The translations under genes and the position numbers were made by a program. The notes below the pieces were generated by a model. That model had not been told where the DNA came from. It saw only the letters and a list, made by a program, of their open reading frames with translations, and did not search any database. A stretch of 64,000 nt of DNA from Hippasteria phrygiana (lineage: Eukaryota > Echinodermata > Asteroidea > Valvatida > Goniasteridae), in assembly GCA_037893225.1 (NCBI GenBank), contig JAZGUH010000946.1, positions 124,001 to 188,000 of the forward strand, read 5' to 3'. Each line of letters starts with the position of its first letter. The first letter of the stretch is position 1. Below, piece after piece: positions 40,369 through 54,058 of this stretch.

Positions 40369-42336
40369 GTGTTTGTGGACAAACACAGGGCTGTTTCGAT
40401 TTTGTTTATTGTTAGTTTGGATGTCAAATGTGTATGCAATATTTAAAGTTGTTTGTTAGTTAACAATGACAGAGGGATGAAGATGTTGTTATTGGATGTG
40501 TGAAGGATTGGTTTAAAAAAAGGAATCGTGTACAAATGCTATGGGAAATAGCCTAGCGAATGCCCCTTTAAGATGACATCACATAACGTCATGTCAATTT
40601 TCATCTATGACACCGGGTGGCATACCTAAATGGTGTGTTTCAACTGAATCGGACTTGTACATTTGTAGATATATGGCTTCGAAAAATGCCCCTTTAAGAT
40701 GACGTCACGTGACATGTGATGACGTCATCATGACGTAAAAGTTAGGCACACATTCTGAGCAGTTGGGGTAAGTGTCTGCCAAGTTTAAAAGTAGCCAAAC
40801 TGGCCGGTAAGAAAGAAAATGTTTACAAATGCTATGGGCAATAATCTAGCGAGTGCCCCTTTAAGATGACACCACGTGACATGTTATGACTTGGTCATAA
40901 CGTCATATCAATGTTCATCTATAACACCCGGTGGCATACCTAGATATTACGTTCCAACTTAATCGGACTTGTACTTTTGTAGATATATGGTTTCGAAAAA
41001 TGCCCCTTTAAGATGACGTCACGTGACATGTGATGACGTCATCATGACGTAAATGTTCGGCACACATTGTGAGCAGTTGGAGTAAGTGTCTGCTAAGTTT
41101 AAAAGTAGCCAAAGTGGCCGGTAAGAAAGAAAAAGTTTACAAATGCTATGGGCAATATTCTAGCGACTTGAAAAAAGATTTTTTTTTATGACGTCATCAT
41201 GACGTCACACAATTTTCGCTTTTTAGGGCATATCTTTGAGACATACCAAAGCTATAACAAAAAGAATTTTGAAAATATCTTGTTTTTTTCGCTAGATATA
41301 GTGAAAAGAATGTTACGATTCCAAAAATTTTACAATTCAGCGACTTGAAAAAAGACTACAAATCAACCCTTTTTATAAACAGCATGCTCATTTAAGCCAT
41401 GGTTATCAGCCCTTCCCAGAATTCCTTTGTGTTATATTGAATTTGGTCTAAATTTTGAAATGGTTCCTATTTCTTACTTGAGTGAGCCACGACCATGAAA
41501 TTTTGGAATTACGTACAGAAAAATTCAATGTATACATTTTTGTAATCGGATTGACCCTTACATGCGTTAAAAAAAAAAGAATTGTTGATGACGTCATCAT
41601 GACGTCACACAATTTTCGCCTTTTAGGGCATATCTTTGAGACATACCAAAGCTATAACAAAAAGAATTTTGAAAATATCTTGTTTTGTTCGCTAGATATA
41701 TTGAAAAGAATGTTACGATTTTAATACTTCAAAAATTCAGCGACTTGAAAAAAGACTAGATATCAACCCCTTTTATAAACATCAAGCACATAATAGCCAT
41801 GGTTATCTGCCCGTCCCAGAATTCCTTTGTGTTATATTGAATTTGGTCTAAATTTTGAAATGGCTGTCATTTCTTACTTGAGTGAGCCACGATCATGAAA
41901 TTTTGGAATTGGGTACAGGAAAATTCAATGTATACATTTTTGTAATCGAATTGACCCTTACATGCGTTTACAAAAAAACATATTTTTGATGACGTCATCA
42001 TGACGTCAAACAATTTTCGCTTTTTAGGGCATATCTTTGAGACATACCAAAGCTATAACAAAAAGAATTTTGAAAATATCTTGTTTTGTTCGCTAGATAT
42101 AATTTAATGAATGTTACGATTTTCAAATTTCAAAAATTCATAAAAAATCACGTGATGACGTCATCATGACGTAAAAGTTCGGCATGCATTCTGAGCAGTT
42201 GGTCTAAGTGTCTGTTAAGTTTAAAGGCAATCGGCTGCATCAAAGTAGCAAAAGTGCCTGGTAGAAAGAAAACGTGTACAAATGCTATGGGCAAAAAGTC
42301 TGAAAAAGAAGCCAAAAAAACTAGAGCCAATGGGAG
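40369..42336 (+). repeat. CRE-rich tandem block, unit 1
   Basis: It begins with the hairpin GTGTTTGTGGACAAACAC followed by AGGGCTGTTTCG, also the start of unit 2. It contains ~310-bp subrepeats built on GCCCCTTTAAGATGACGTCA and CATGTGATGACGTCATCATG, then three ~400-bp repeats starting at about 41188, 41588 and 41989. It ends with a CAATCGGCTGCATCAAAGTA segment. Confidence 0.75.
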
Positions 42337-45245
42337 GTGTTTGTGGACAAACACAGGGCTGTTTCGTTTTTGTTTTTTTATTTTTTGGATGTGAAATGAG
42401 AATACAATAATTTAAGTTTGTCAAACAATCGCGCTGCTGCCAGTTTTCTTTGTTAGACTTTGAAAATAATTAAAGTTGTTTGTAATAGTCACTTGTGATG
42501 ACGTCATCATAACGTAATGTACATTTTCATCTGTAAACTTGCTGACCTACCTAGATATTACATTTAAAATAATCGAACTTGTACTTTTGTAGATATACAA
42601 TGTATGGCTTTAAAAACTGCCCCTTTAAGATAACGTGACGTGACATGTGATGACGTCATCATAACGTCACGTCAATTTTCATCTATAAACCTGCTTGCCT
42701 ACCCGACTATATATTACATTTCAAATAAATCGGACCTGTACTTTTGAAGATATATGGCTTTGAGAAAAATGCCCCTTTAAGATAATGACACGAAACGAGT
42801 GATGACGTAATCATGACATCAATAATTTTGTTATTTAAAATACCTACTGGGCTACCTAGATATTACTTTTGAACTTAATCGGACTTGTACTTTTGTTTAT
42901 ATATGGCTTCAAAAACTGCACCTTTAAGATGACGTCATGTGACATGTGATGACATCATAATAATGTCATGTCAATTTTGATCTATAAACCTATTGGGCTA
43001 CCTAGATATTACTTTTCAACTTAATCGGACATGTACTTCTTAATATATATGGCTTCAAAAACTGCCCCTTTAAGATGACGTCACGTAACATGTGATGACG
43101 TCATCATAACGTCATGTCAATTTCCATCTATAACACCCGGTGGCATACCTAGATATTACGTTTCAACTTAATCGGACTTGTACTTTTGTAGATATATGGC
43201 TTCGAAAAAATGCCCCTTTAAGATGGCGTCACGTGACATGTGATGACATCATCATGACGTAAAAGTTCGCCACACGTTGTGAGCAGTTGGGGTAAGTGTC
43301 TGCCAAGTTTAAAAGTAGCCAAAGTGGCCAGTAAGAAAGAAAACGTTTACAAATGCTAAGGGCAATAATCTAGCGAGTGCCCCTTTAAGATGACACCACG
43401 TGACATGTTATGACTTGATCATAACGTCATGTCAATGTTCATCTATAACACCCGGTGGCATACCTAGATATTACGTTCCAACTTAATCGGACTTGTACTT
43501 TTGTAGATATATGGCTTCGAAAAATGCCCCTTTAAGATGACGTCACGTGACATGTGATGACGTCATCATGACGTAAAGGTTCGGCACACATTGTGAGCAG
43601 TTGGGGTAAGTGTCTGCCAAGTTTAAAAGTAGCCAATGTGGCCGGTAAGAAAGTAAACGTTTACAAATGCTATGGGCAATATTCTATCGACTTGAAAAAA
43701 GAATTTTTTTATGACGTCATCATGACGTCACACAATTTTCGCTTTTTAGGGCATATCTTTGAGACATACCAAAGCTATAACAAAAAGAATTTTGAAAATA
43801 TCTTGTTTTGTTCGCTAGATATAGTGAAAAGAATGTTACGATTATAAAACTTCAAGAATTCAGCGACTTGAAAAAAGACTAGAAATCAACCCCTTTTATA
43901 AACAGCAAGCTCATAATAGCCATGGTTATCAGCCCGTCCCACAATTCCTTTGTGTTATATTGAATTTGGTCTACATTTTGAAATGGCTGTCATTTCTTAC
44001 TTGAGTGAGCCACGATCATGAAATTTTGGAATTGGGTACAGAAAAATACAATGTATACATTTTTGTAATCGGATTGACCCTTACATGCGTTAAAAAAAAC
44101 ACATATTTTTGATGACGTCATCATGACGTCACACAATTTTCGCCTTTTAGGGCATATCTTTGAAACATACCAAAGCTATAACAAAAATAATTTTGAAAAT
44201 ATCTTGTTTTGTTCGCTAGATATATTGAAAAGAATGTTACGATTTTAATACTTCAAAAATTCAGCGACTTGAAAAAAGACTAGAAATCAACCCCTTTTAT
44301 AAACAGCAAGCTCATAATAGCCATGGTTATCAGCCCGTCCCAGAATTCCTTTGTGTTATATTGAATTTGGTCTAAATTTTGAAATGGCTGTCATTTCTTA
44401 CTTGAGTGAGCCACGATCATGAAATTTTGGAATTGGGTACAGAAAAATACAATGTATACATTTTTGTAATCGGATTGACCCTTACATGCGTTAAAAAAAA
44501 CACATATTTTTGATGACGTCATCATGACGTCACACAATTTTCGCCTTTTAGGGCATATCTTTGAGACATACCAAAGCTATAACAAAAAGAATTTTGAAAA
44601 TATCTTGTTTTGTTCGCTAGATATATTGAAAAGAATGTTACGATTTTAATACTTCAAAAATTCAGCGACTTGAAAAAAGACTAGAAATCAACCCCTTTTA
44701 TAAACAGCAAGCTCATAATAGCCATGGTTATCAGCCCGTCCCAGAATTCCTTTGTGTTATATTGAATTTGGTCTAAATTTTGAAATGGCTGTTATTTCTT
44801 ACTTGAGTGAGCCACGATCATGAAATTTTGGAATTGGGTACAGCAAAATTCAATATATACATTTTTGTAATCAGATTGACCCTTACATGCGTTAAAAAAA
44901 AAAAGCATTTTTGATGACGTCATCATGACGTCACACAATTTTCGCTTTTTAAGGCATATCTTTGAGACATACCAAAGCTATAAGAAAAAGAATTTTTAAA
45001 ATATCTTGTTTTGTTCGCTAGATATAATTTAATGAATGTTACGATTTTCAAAATTCAAAAATTCATAAAAAATCACGTGATGACGTCACCATGACGTAAA
45101 AGATCGGCATGCATCCTGAGCAGTTGGTCTAAGTGTCTGTTAAGTTTAAAGGCAATCGGCTGCATAAAAGTAGCCAAAGTGCCTGGCAGAACGAAAACGT
45201 GTACAAAGTCTATGGGCAAAAAGTCTGAAAAAGAAAAAAAAAAAC
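42337..45245 (+). repeat. CRE-rich tandem block, unit 2
   Basis: Same organisation as unit 1 with more copies: five or more of the CCCCTTTAAGAT subrepeats (42480-43700) and four ~401-bp repeats at 43711, 44112, 44513 and 44914. Short frames at 41482, 42148, 43593 and 45073 arise from the repeat. Confidence 0.75.
43711..45070 (+). repeat. 401-bp tandem repeat, four copies
   Basis: Each copy starts ATGACGTCATCATGACGTCA and contains GGGCATATCTTTGAGACATA, TTCAGCGACTTGAAAAAAGA and GTGAGCCACGATCATGAAAT. The spacing is 401, 401 and 401 bases. Copies 2 and 3 are nearly identical, so amplification is recent. Confidence 0.85.
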
Positions 45246-45700
45246 GAGAGATGTGTGACTGTTGATGAACAGTACACATAGCTTTTCCGCTCTGCATTTT
45301 TTTTTTTTTTTACATGAAAGGAATTAAGGAATAAAGAGTAAGTTTAAAGAGTGAAAGTATTAAGAGTGAAAGTATAATAAAGGTTGCATGAAATATACCT
45401 TAGATTTGTAGATTTTTTTCTCTAGGAAGGTTAGGGGCAATTACCATAAATGGGCGTATCTAGACCGCTATTACGATCAAGCATATTCATGATTAAGTTA
45501 ATTTATATAACAAGCATCGCACGCATTATTCAGACAGCTATATAAGGTTGAAGTAAAAATATTTTGTCTAGCTACTGTTGTGGCTATATTGGTAGAGCAC
45601 TGAAAGCTTTAGACTACAGACGCCTGGGTTCGAATCCTCTGCCCGATTTATATTTCAAGGGAAAACACAACGTCTATTTATGACAATTGACCCTAACTTA
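45246..45700 (+). repeat. Higher-order repeat 5' segment, first (deleted) copy
   Basis: GAGATGTGTGACTGTTGATG, AACAGTACACATAGCTTTTC, a T run, then a common block ending in a tRNA-like sequence (45571-45646). Compared with 50946 and 53402 it lacks about 210 bases after TAGATTTGTAGAT. Similarity stops near 45700. Confidence 0.7.
45571..45646 (+). repeat. tRNA-like sequence in the higher-order repeat (copy 1 of 3)
   Basis: TGGCTATATTGGTAGAGCAC (A-box-like) and GGGTTCGAATCC (perfect B box) with tRNA spacing. The T-stem and acceptor stem pair poorly. Further copies are at 51471-51548 and 53928-54005. Confidence 0.55.
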
Positions 45701-48250
45701 CCTATGAAAAAAAATCGCGCGTTCGCGTTTTGTAAGTGACGTGACAGGGTTATGTGATGCATTACATCATCTTTTGGAATTTGCGAGCGGGTAAATTGTG
45801 GGGGGGGGGGGGGGGGGGTTGAAAAGTGGTTGAAAAATTGCGTAAATGAGCCAAACAAATCACAATTAAGAGAAAAGAACAATGTTTTATTTAGTAACAA
45901 ACTAATTTATTAAGATCAAAAATATGTTTCAAAAATAACTTCTGTTTTTGTTATTTTTAAATACAGTCTGTTTTATGGTTGTATATTGTATAAGTCTTAA
46001 GCTAGATAAAATTACAAAATGGAATAGATATGTCAAAGTAGGTGCAAGTTTAATGTTCAAGATGTGATTTTAAAGTAATGTGCCTCTTCTACCGACGCAG
46101 TTGAGTGAGATTCAGTCAGATGAGTGAACTGTCGAAATGTTGTGGGAACTTTGAAATTCACATTGGACAAATTGGAAGCTTATGTGACACATAATGGTGT
46201 ATAACAGTTGTCAATGTGCACAAACATGATAATGAAGTTGGCTTGAAGTGCAAAAGTTCCAAAGATTGGATTTTGGTAGTTTGCCTGCGTGATTGGTCAG
46301 GAGTTAGAATAGTGTGCATATATGTTATGGCTGTTAGTCTAAAATGACATCTTGAAGTAAGACATCTTGAGTAAGCATATATAAAATACATGGAAACTTA
46401 CAAACGTATGTTATATACAAAAATCAACAGTGCTGTTTAAAGAAGTGAGTGTTAAAATATACAAGGATAACTTGTGAGTGCTATAAAACAACTTTCAAAT
46501 GTAGATAACGTGTTTTTACAAACGAACTTGAAACAAATGAACATGAGGTGGCTGATGCAGAAGTCAGGTTGTTGGCACAATTATTTAATGTATTCTATAC
46601 TTCATTTGAAACATTCATAACTGCAGAAATAATTGGGATAAGCTTCCGGTGGCTATACAGTTATGAAGGTTGCAAAGGGGAAATGTGATATATTTGTGTG
46701 TGTGTGTGTGAGTTTGTATATGCCGGCAATCGTGTACCTAGGACAAAATAATTCGAGCGTAGACAAAGGGGTCCACGTTTGACCTAACGTCCACGATTGA
46801 AAATCGTGTACAAAACCAATGGGAGGCCTTCCGAAAAAGTTAGACTATAAACAAAAGAGGAACAATGGGAGGTCCACGATTGCACCCGTTTACATGACTG
46901 TGAGTGTGTGAAAGAGAGACCCAACTGCAGGAGTAAATATTTTCTTTTAATACGTTAAATTATATTCGTTTGCACTAATAAACAGAATTTTGTTAACAGA
47001 GTTTGCTGTTAACAAAACAAGTCTAGTGGTGTTATCCACTTTTATATATCAGGTCAATTGAATCCAAAAATGAAGAGAAATTAGTGTTCTTATTTTCTCT
47101 AAAAGCATTATGGGAGTTTGGCTCCCCCTTTCCATCGGGTATATTTAATTACTTAACGTTTACGTACAAAGCTGTAACTGACTTGCTTTCAGAAGAACAT
47201 GCTATCCTCCACATACATTCCCAATGGGTAGTCTGTACTTATAATCTATTATGTTCAAGAAAATATGCCACTTCTGCATACTGATCTCCTCGTTTTGCAT
47301 GACAGATTGCATTTGTAAATAGTGGGAAATGCATCATCAAACCTGTCAGATACTGAAGAAATTTATTTGTATCTGTCATTGTGCTGTTGCCTTGTTCGTC
47401 CTTATAACCTCAACTACACCCAGCCTGATATTTGTCCATTTCAGATAAATTCTGTGCAAGAGCAACCCAAATCTGAACTATTGAAAAGGATGAGTATCTT
47501 GATAGGAGCGTGGAGATGGGCCAATTTTTTAATGCTGCATTAAAATTTCACTTAAAACTTCATTGAATAATTCACACCCAAAGCAATAATTTTGTTGCAG
47601 TATCTTTGTCAGATACAGTTTAATAAAAGGAATAAAAACATTCTGCAGTTAAAATGTCGTCTTCTTTTTTGTCAGTAAAATTTATTCTTTTGGGGAAGAA
47701 AGAAAATGCATGGTTTGAAAATTCTTTAATGGCAAAGAAAAACATGGGATTTCCAACCGAATTTATTGTGATTTATATTACTTGTTACTAGTATTTAGCT
47801 GTTGTTTTTTTAGCTTGGGAATCGATGGAGTTTGGGTTGCTGATCTGATTTAACTAAAGTTTTTGGTGTGATCAGCCAATTGGCTCCTGGTTTAGTCCAA
47901 CGCGCTACGCTATGGCATTGTCAAAACTTGTCATATGAGGGCGCACTTTAAATTTTTCCCGTAACGCCAGGCAAACTCAACCAAAGTACCAAGAAAAACG
48001 TACATAGTTTATGCGAGTTAGCTACAACTTTAAACATGGGGGCATCATGGCGTCCAATATCTCCAGAACTAAATGTGGGATCTGGTTGAACTTCTATTTC
48101 TATACAGATAGAGACACACATCTGCCTTAGCTTACACCAGTAGTCGGGTAAACTTTGAACCACTTAAGTTGTGTGCTGCCCCCAGCGTTGGTTTGTGGGA
48201 TCTTCATACGGTTTAGTCAAAATGTGACTTCTTATATTGCAGACCATGTG
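45701..48250. other. Non-repeated spacer; no gene seen
   Basis: About 2.5 kb that interrupts the repeat series. It contains a 20-base G run at 45798 and a GT microsatellite at about 46696. Paired GTCCACG and CAATGGGAGG motifs lie around 46770-46880. Frames to 81 codons without domains. Confidence 0.4.
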
Positions 48251-48519
48251 AGGATTTTGGCATATACATCGTACGTGCTTTGATTCCGATTGCCGAGGAA
48301 GACAACGGTAAAATATACCGGCCTACCTGCATACCACGATTGACTCCAATTGGATGTACAGTTCTCTGGATATAGGACCTAAACGTATGCACCTTTCAGA
48401 TGTTGCCACGTGACGCATGGTGATGTCATCACGACAGCACTTGTAAAAACAAACATTTACAACATGGTCTTTGTCTGAGTCAAGATTGGATTCAATCTGA
48501 TCAACACTGTCATTGATCA

Positions 48520-48840
48520 GATTGACTATTCAGTTTTGCATATCTCTCGCGGTTGATTTTTCAACATTTTCTTCAGGGTTCAAAGGACTTTTCATTGCAA
48601 CTTCCGGTCTGGTGACGTCATCAATCTTTGCCCCCACTCAACTTGTTCTTAGCATGAAGCCGATTACATACATCAATTATAGAGTGATTTCAGCAAACTT
48701 CGCCACACACATCTACCGATTATTTATTTTTTTTAAAGTTCAACCTGCCGCTAGAGGGCGCTCGAACATTTTATGACGTCACAATTTTGTGTGTGTAAAG
48801 TACAACCTAGCCAGAGACTAACATCGTTGAAAGCAAGTTT
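48520..48840 (+). repeat. Block B (CTTCCGGTCTGGTGACGTCA module), copy 1 of 4
   Basis: CAACTTCCGGTCTGGTGACG through CCGCTAGAGGGCGCTCGAAC and TTTTATGACGTCACAA. Other copies are at about 50265-50560, 52680-52975 and 55135-55435. The copy here is the most diverged. Confidence 0.75.
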
Positions 48841-48866
48841 ACATATTTTTTCACTTTCAAATGATG

Positions 48867-50155
48867 AGGCACTTCCGTTTTGGACCGGAAGGAAGGGTCA
48901 CGTGACTTTGCACGTAATATAAAAAATGAAGACCCTGGATTATTCTATCGGTTCCCGTAAAAATCAAAATCAGATCTCTCTCGATTGATTTTTATATTGA
49001 TTTTCAAAGATTAAACTTTTAAGTTATAAGGCACTTCCGGTTTGGACCGGAAGGAAGGGTCACGTGACTTTGCACGTAATATAAAAAATGAAGACCCTGG
49101 GTTATTCTATCGGTTCCCGTAAAAAGCAAAATCAGATCTCTCTTGATTGATTCTATATTGATTTTCAAAGATTAAACTTTCAAGTTGTAAGGCACTTCCG
49201 GTTTGGACCGGAAGGAAGGGTCACGTGACTTTGCACGTAATATAAAAAATGAAGACCCTGGATTATTCTATCAGTTGCCGTAAAAAGCAAAGTCAGATCT
49301 CTCTTGATTGATTTTATATTGATTTTCAAAGATTAAACATTCAAGTTATAAAGCACTTCCGGTTTAGACCGGAAGGAAGGGTCACGTGACTTTGCACGTA
49401 ATATAAAAAAAGAAGACCCTGGATTTTTCTATCAGTTGCCGTAAAAAGCAAAATCAGATCTCTCTCGATTGATTTTATATTGATTTTCAAAGATTAAACT
49501 TTCAAGTTGTAAGGCACTTCCGGTTTGGACCGGAAGGAAGGGTCACGTGACTTTGCACGTAATATAAAAAATGAAGACCCTGGATTATTCTATCAGTTGC
49601 CGTAAAAAGCAAAGTCAGATCTCTCTTGATTGATTTTATATTGATTTTCAAAGATTAAACATTCAAGTTATAAAGCACTTCCGGTTTAGACCGGAAGGAA
49701 GGGTCACGTGACTTTGCACGTAATATAAAAAAAGAAGACCCTGGATTTTTCTATCAGTTGCCGTAAAAAGCAAAATCAGATCTCTCTCGATTGATTTTAT
49801 ATTGATTTTCAAAGATTAAACTTTCAAATTATAAGGCACTTCCGGTTTGGACCGGAAGGAAGGGTCACGTGACTTTGCACGTAATATAAAAAATGAAGAC
49901 CCTGGATTATTCTATCGGTTCCCGTAAAAAGCAAAATCAGATCTCTCTCGATTGATTTTATATTGATTTTCAAAGATTAAACTTTCAAATTATAAGGCAC
50001 TTCCGGTTTAGACCGGAAGGAAGGGTCACGTGACTTTGCACGTAATACCAAAAATGAAGACCCTGGATTATTCTATCAGTTCACATTAAAGCAAAATCAG
50101 ATCTCTCACGGTTGATTTTATATTGATTTTCAAAGACTAAATCTAGAAATCTTTG
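48867..50155 (+). repeat. 161-bp satellite, array 1 (eight copies)
   Basis: Units start AGGCACTTCCGGTTTGGACC at 48867, 49029, 49190, 49351, 49512, 49673, 49834 and 49995. Each carries CTTCCGGTTTGGACCGGAAG (inverted pair), GGGTCACGTGACTTTGCACG and ATATTGATTTTCAAAGATTA. Units 3-4 and 5-6 are near-identical pairs (variant AAGCAC and TTTAGACC in units 4 and 6), pointing to a 322-bp duplication. Confidence 0.9.
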
Positions 50156-51470
50156 GTTGCTTGTAATCTGATACTTGATGACGTCATCGTGACGTCATTA
50201 TCGGAAAACTCGAGAGCTATGTAAACTATGCTATCTGAAGCAGAAATCTGCATTATATCTCCTGCGGTTGATTTTTCAGCAAATTTTTTAGGTTTAAAGG
50301 TCTTTTCATTGCAGCTTCCGGTCTGGTGACGTCATCAATCTTTCTCCACCTCAACTTGTTCTTAGCGTGAAGCCGATTACATACATCAATTATAGAGTGA
50401 TTTCAGCGAACTTCGCCACACACATCGACCGATTATTCATTTTAAGCATTTTTCAACTTGCCGCTAGAGGGCGCTCGAACATTTTATGACGTCACAAATA
50501 ATTTTTTTATGAAGTACAACCTAGTCGGAGACCAACATCGTTGAAAGCAAGTTCCCATCTTTTTCCACTTTCAAATGATGAGGCACTTCCGGTTTGGACC
50601 GGAAGGAAGGGTCACGTGATTTGACGCACACGAGATGAAATAAAGATCCTGGATTATACTATCAATTCCCACAAAAATCAAGTTCCGGGCTCCCACGGTT
50701 GATTTTATATTGATTTTCAAAGATTAAATCTGCTAATCTTTAATTGCTTGTAATTTGATACATGATGACGTCATCATGACGTCAGAGTAATATGCACGAG
50801 TTCAGTACAGGGTCTGAGTGTATGCCAAATCTCATTAAGATTGAAGTTTGTTTAAGGGCAAAAGTGCCGATTAGAAAAAACGTGCATAAAGTTTATGGGG
50901 TTTTGGGGAGAAAAAGAAAAAGAAGACGAAGAAGAAGAAGAAAAAACGAGAGATGTGTGACTGTTCATGAACAGTACACATAGCTTTTCCGCTCTGCATT
51001 TTTTTTTTTTTTTACATGAAAGGAATTAAGGAATAAAGAGTAAGTTTAAAGAGTGAAAGTATTAAGAGTGAAAGTATAATAAAGGTTGCATGAAATATAC
51101 CTTAGATTTGTAGATATGTTTTCTTTGCGATTATAAGTATCGCACTTTGATGTGTTTTGGTACATGTTGGTTCACGTCATTATGGTCTTAATTTGGAGAA
51201 TTAAAAACACAGAATTTTAAAAGGGAATCATTTACAACTCTATTTGTGGGGTTAGCACTGTACATTGTGTACAAATGATGTATATGCGCGATGCGCGGCT
51301 GTTCGAGTGGCAATTTTTTTTCTCTAGGAAGGTTAGGGGCAATTACCATAAATGGGCGTATCTAGACCGCTATTACGATCAAGCATATTCATGATTAAGT
51401 TAATTTATATAATAAGCATCGCACGCATTATTCAGACAGCTATATAAGGTTGAAGTAAAAATATTTTGTC

Positions 51471-51548
51471 TAGCTACTGTTGTGGCTATATTGGTAGAGC
51501 ACTGAAAGCTTTAGACTACAGAGGCCTGGGTTCGAATCCTCTGCCCGA
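51471..51548 (+). repeat. tRNA-like sequence (copy 2 of 3)
   Basis: Same A-box and B-box layout as at 45571, differing by one or two bases (GAGGCCTGGG). Confidence 0.55.
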
Positions 51549-51602
51549 TTTATATTTCAAGGGAAAACACAACGTCTATTTATGACAATTGACCCTAACT
51601 TA

Positions 51603-52560
51603 TCTCACTTCCGTTTTGGACCGGAAGGAAGGGTCACGTGAATTTGCACGTAATATAAAAAATGAAGACCCTGGATTATTCTATCGGTTCCCGTAAAAAA
51701 CAAAATCAGATCTCTCTCGATTGATTTTTATATTGATTTTCAAAGATTAAACTTTCAAGTTATAAGGCACTTCCGGTTTGGACCGGAAGGAAGGGTCACG
51801 TGACTTTGCACGTAATATAAAAAATGAAGACCCTGGATTATTCTATCGGTTCCCGTAAAAAGCAAAATCAGATCTCTCTCGATTGATTCTATATTGATTT
51901 TCAAAGATTATACTTTCAAGTTGTAAGGCACTTCCGGTTTGGACCGGAAGGAAGGGTCACGTGACTTTGCACGTAATATAAAAAATGAAGACCCTGGATT
52001 ATTCTATCAGTTGCCGTAAAAAGCAAAATCAGATCTCTCTCGATTGATTTTATATTGATTTTCAAAGATTAAACTTTCAAGTTATAAGGCACTTCCGGTT
52101 TAGACCGGAAGGAAGGGTCACGTGACTTTGCACGTAATATAAAAAAAGAAGACCCTGGATTATTCAATCAGTTGCCGTAAAAAGCAAAATCAGATCTCTC
52201 TCGATTGATTTTATATTGATTTTCAAAGATTAAACTTTCAAATTATAAGGCACTTCCGGTTTGGACCGGAAGGAAGGGTCACGTGACTTTGCACGTAATA
52301 TAAAAAATGAAGACCCTGGATTATTCTATCGGTTCCCGTAAAAAGCAAAATCAGATCTCTCTCGATTGATTTTATATTGATTTTCAAAGATTAAACTTTC
52401 AAATTATAAGGCACTTCCGGTTTGGACCGGAAGGAAGGGTCACGTGACTTTGCACGTAATATACAAAATGAAGATCCTGGATTATTCTATCAGTTCACAT
52501 TAAAGCAAAATCAGATCTCTCACGGTTGATTTTATATTGATTTTCAAAAACTAAATCTAG
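51603..52560 (+). repeat. 161-bp satellite, array 2 (six copies)
   Basis: Units start at about 51603, 51765, 51926, 52087, 52248 and 52409. The first lacks the AGG start and reads CACTTCCGTTTTGGACC. Confidence 0.88.
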
Positions 52561-53927
52561 AAATCTTTGGTTGCTTGTAATGTGATACTTGATGACGTCA
52601 TCGTGACGTCATTATCGGAAAACTCGAGAGCTATGTAAACTATGCTATCTGAAGAAGAAATCTGCATTATATCTCTTGCGGTTGATTTTTCAGCAATTTG
52701 TTTAGGTTTAAAGGTCTTTTCATTGCAACTTCCGGTCTGGTGACGTCATCAATCTTTCTCCACCTCAACTTGTTCTTAGCGTGAAGCCGATTACATACAT
52801 CAATTATAGAGTGATTTCAGCAAACTTCGCCACACACATCGACCGATTATTCATTTTAAGCATTTTTCAACTTGCCGCTAGAGGGCGCTCGAACATTTTA
52901 TGACGTCACAAATAATTTTTTTGTGAAGTACAACCTAATCGGAGACCAACATCGTTGAAAGCAAGTTCCCATCTTTTTCCACTTTCAAATGATGAGGCAC
53001 TTCCGGTTTGGACCGGAAGGAAGGGTCACGTGATTTGACGCACACGAGATAAAATAAAGGTCCTGAATTATACTATCAATTCCCACAAAAATCAAGTTCC
53101 GGGCTCTCACGGTTGATTTTATATTGATTTTCAAATATTAAAACTGCTAATCTTTAATTGCTTGTAATTTGATACATGATGACGTCATCATGACGTCAGA
53201 GTAATATGCACGAGTTCAGTACAGGGTCTGAGTGTATGCCAACTCTCATTAAGATTGAAGTTTGTTTAAGGGCAAAAGTGCCGTTGAGAAAAAACGTGCA
53301 TAAAGTTTATGGGGTTTGGGGGAGAAAAAGAAAAAGAAGAAGAAGAAAAAAAAAAACCGGAACAAAAAAAATACCTTTTCCGCAGGTATGCGGAAAAGCT
53401 AACGAGAGATGTGTGACTGTTGATGAACAGTACACATAGCTTTTCCGCTCTGCATTTTTTTTTTTTTTTACATGAAAGGAATTAAGGAATAAAGAGTAAG
53501 TTTAAAGAGTGAAAGTATTAAGAGTGAAAGTATAATAAAGGTTGCATGAAATATACCTTAGATTTGTAGATATGTTTTCTTTGCGATTATAAGTATCGCA
53601 CTTTGATGTGTTTTGGTTCATGTTGGTTCACGTCATTATGGTCTTAATTTGGAGAATTAAAAACACAGAATTTAAAAAGGGAATCATTTACAACTCTATT
53701 TGTGGGGTTAGCACTGTACATTGTGTACAAATGATGTATGTGCGCGATGCGCGGATGTTCGAGTGGCCAATTTGTTTCTCTAGGAAGGTTAGGGGCAATT
53801 ACCATAAATGGGCGTATCTAGACCGCTATTACGATCAAGCATATTCATGATTAAGTTAATTTATATAACAAGCATCGCACGCATTATTCAGACAGCTATA
53901 TCAGGTTGAAGTAAAAATATTTTGTCT

Positions 53928-54005
53928 AGCTACTGTTGTGGCTATATTGGTAGAGCACTGAAAGCTTTAGACTACAGAGGCCTGGGTTCGAATCCTCTGC
54001 CCGAT
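53928..54005 (+). repeat. tRNA-like sequence (copy 3 of 3)
   Basis: As at 51471, followed by GATCTATATTTCAAGGG. Confidence 0.55.
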
Positions 54006-54058
54006 CTATATTTCAAGGGAAAACACAACGTCTATTTATGACAATTGACCCTAACTTA

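Larger units (their letters stand above)
50792..53205 (+). repeat. Higher-order repeat unit, 2414 bp
   Basis: Order within the unit: CACGAGTTCAGTACAGGGTC segment, purine run, dyad TGTGACTGTTCATGAACAGT, T run, tRNA-like sequence, 161-bp array, CRE block, block B, single 161-bp-like unit, CRE pair. The next copy starts at 53206. Confidence 0.85.

Noticed and set aside
45571..45646. Functional tRNA gene
   Set aside because: Good A and B boxes but poor acceptor and T-stem pairing, and three copies locked inside a satellite; called tRNA-like.
48867..50155. Regular repeats as a possible CRISPR array
   Set aside because: Units are 161 bp, contiguous, without unique spacers, and the genome is eukaryotic; it is a satellite.
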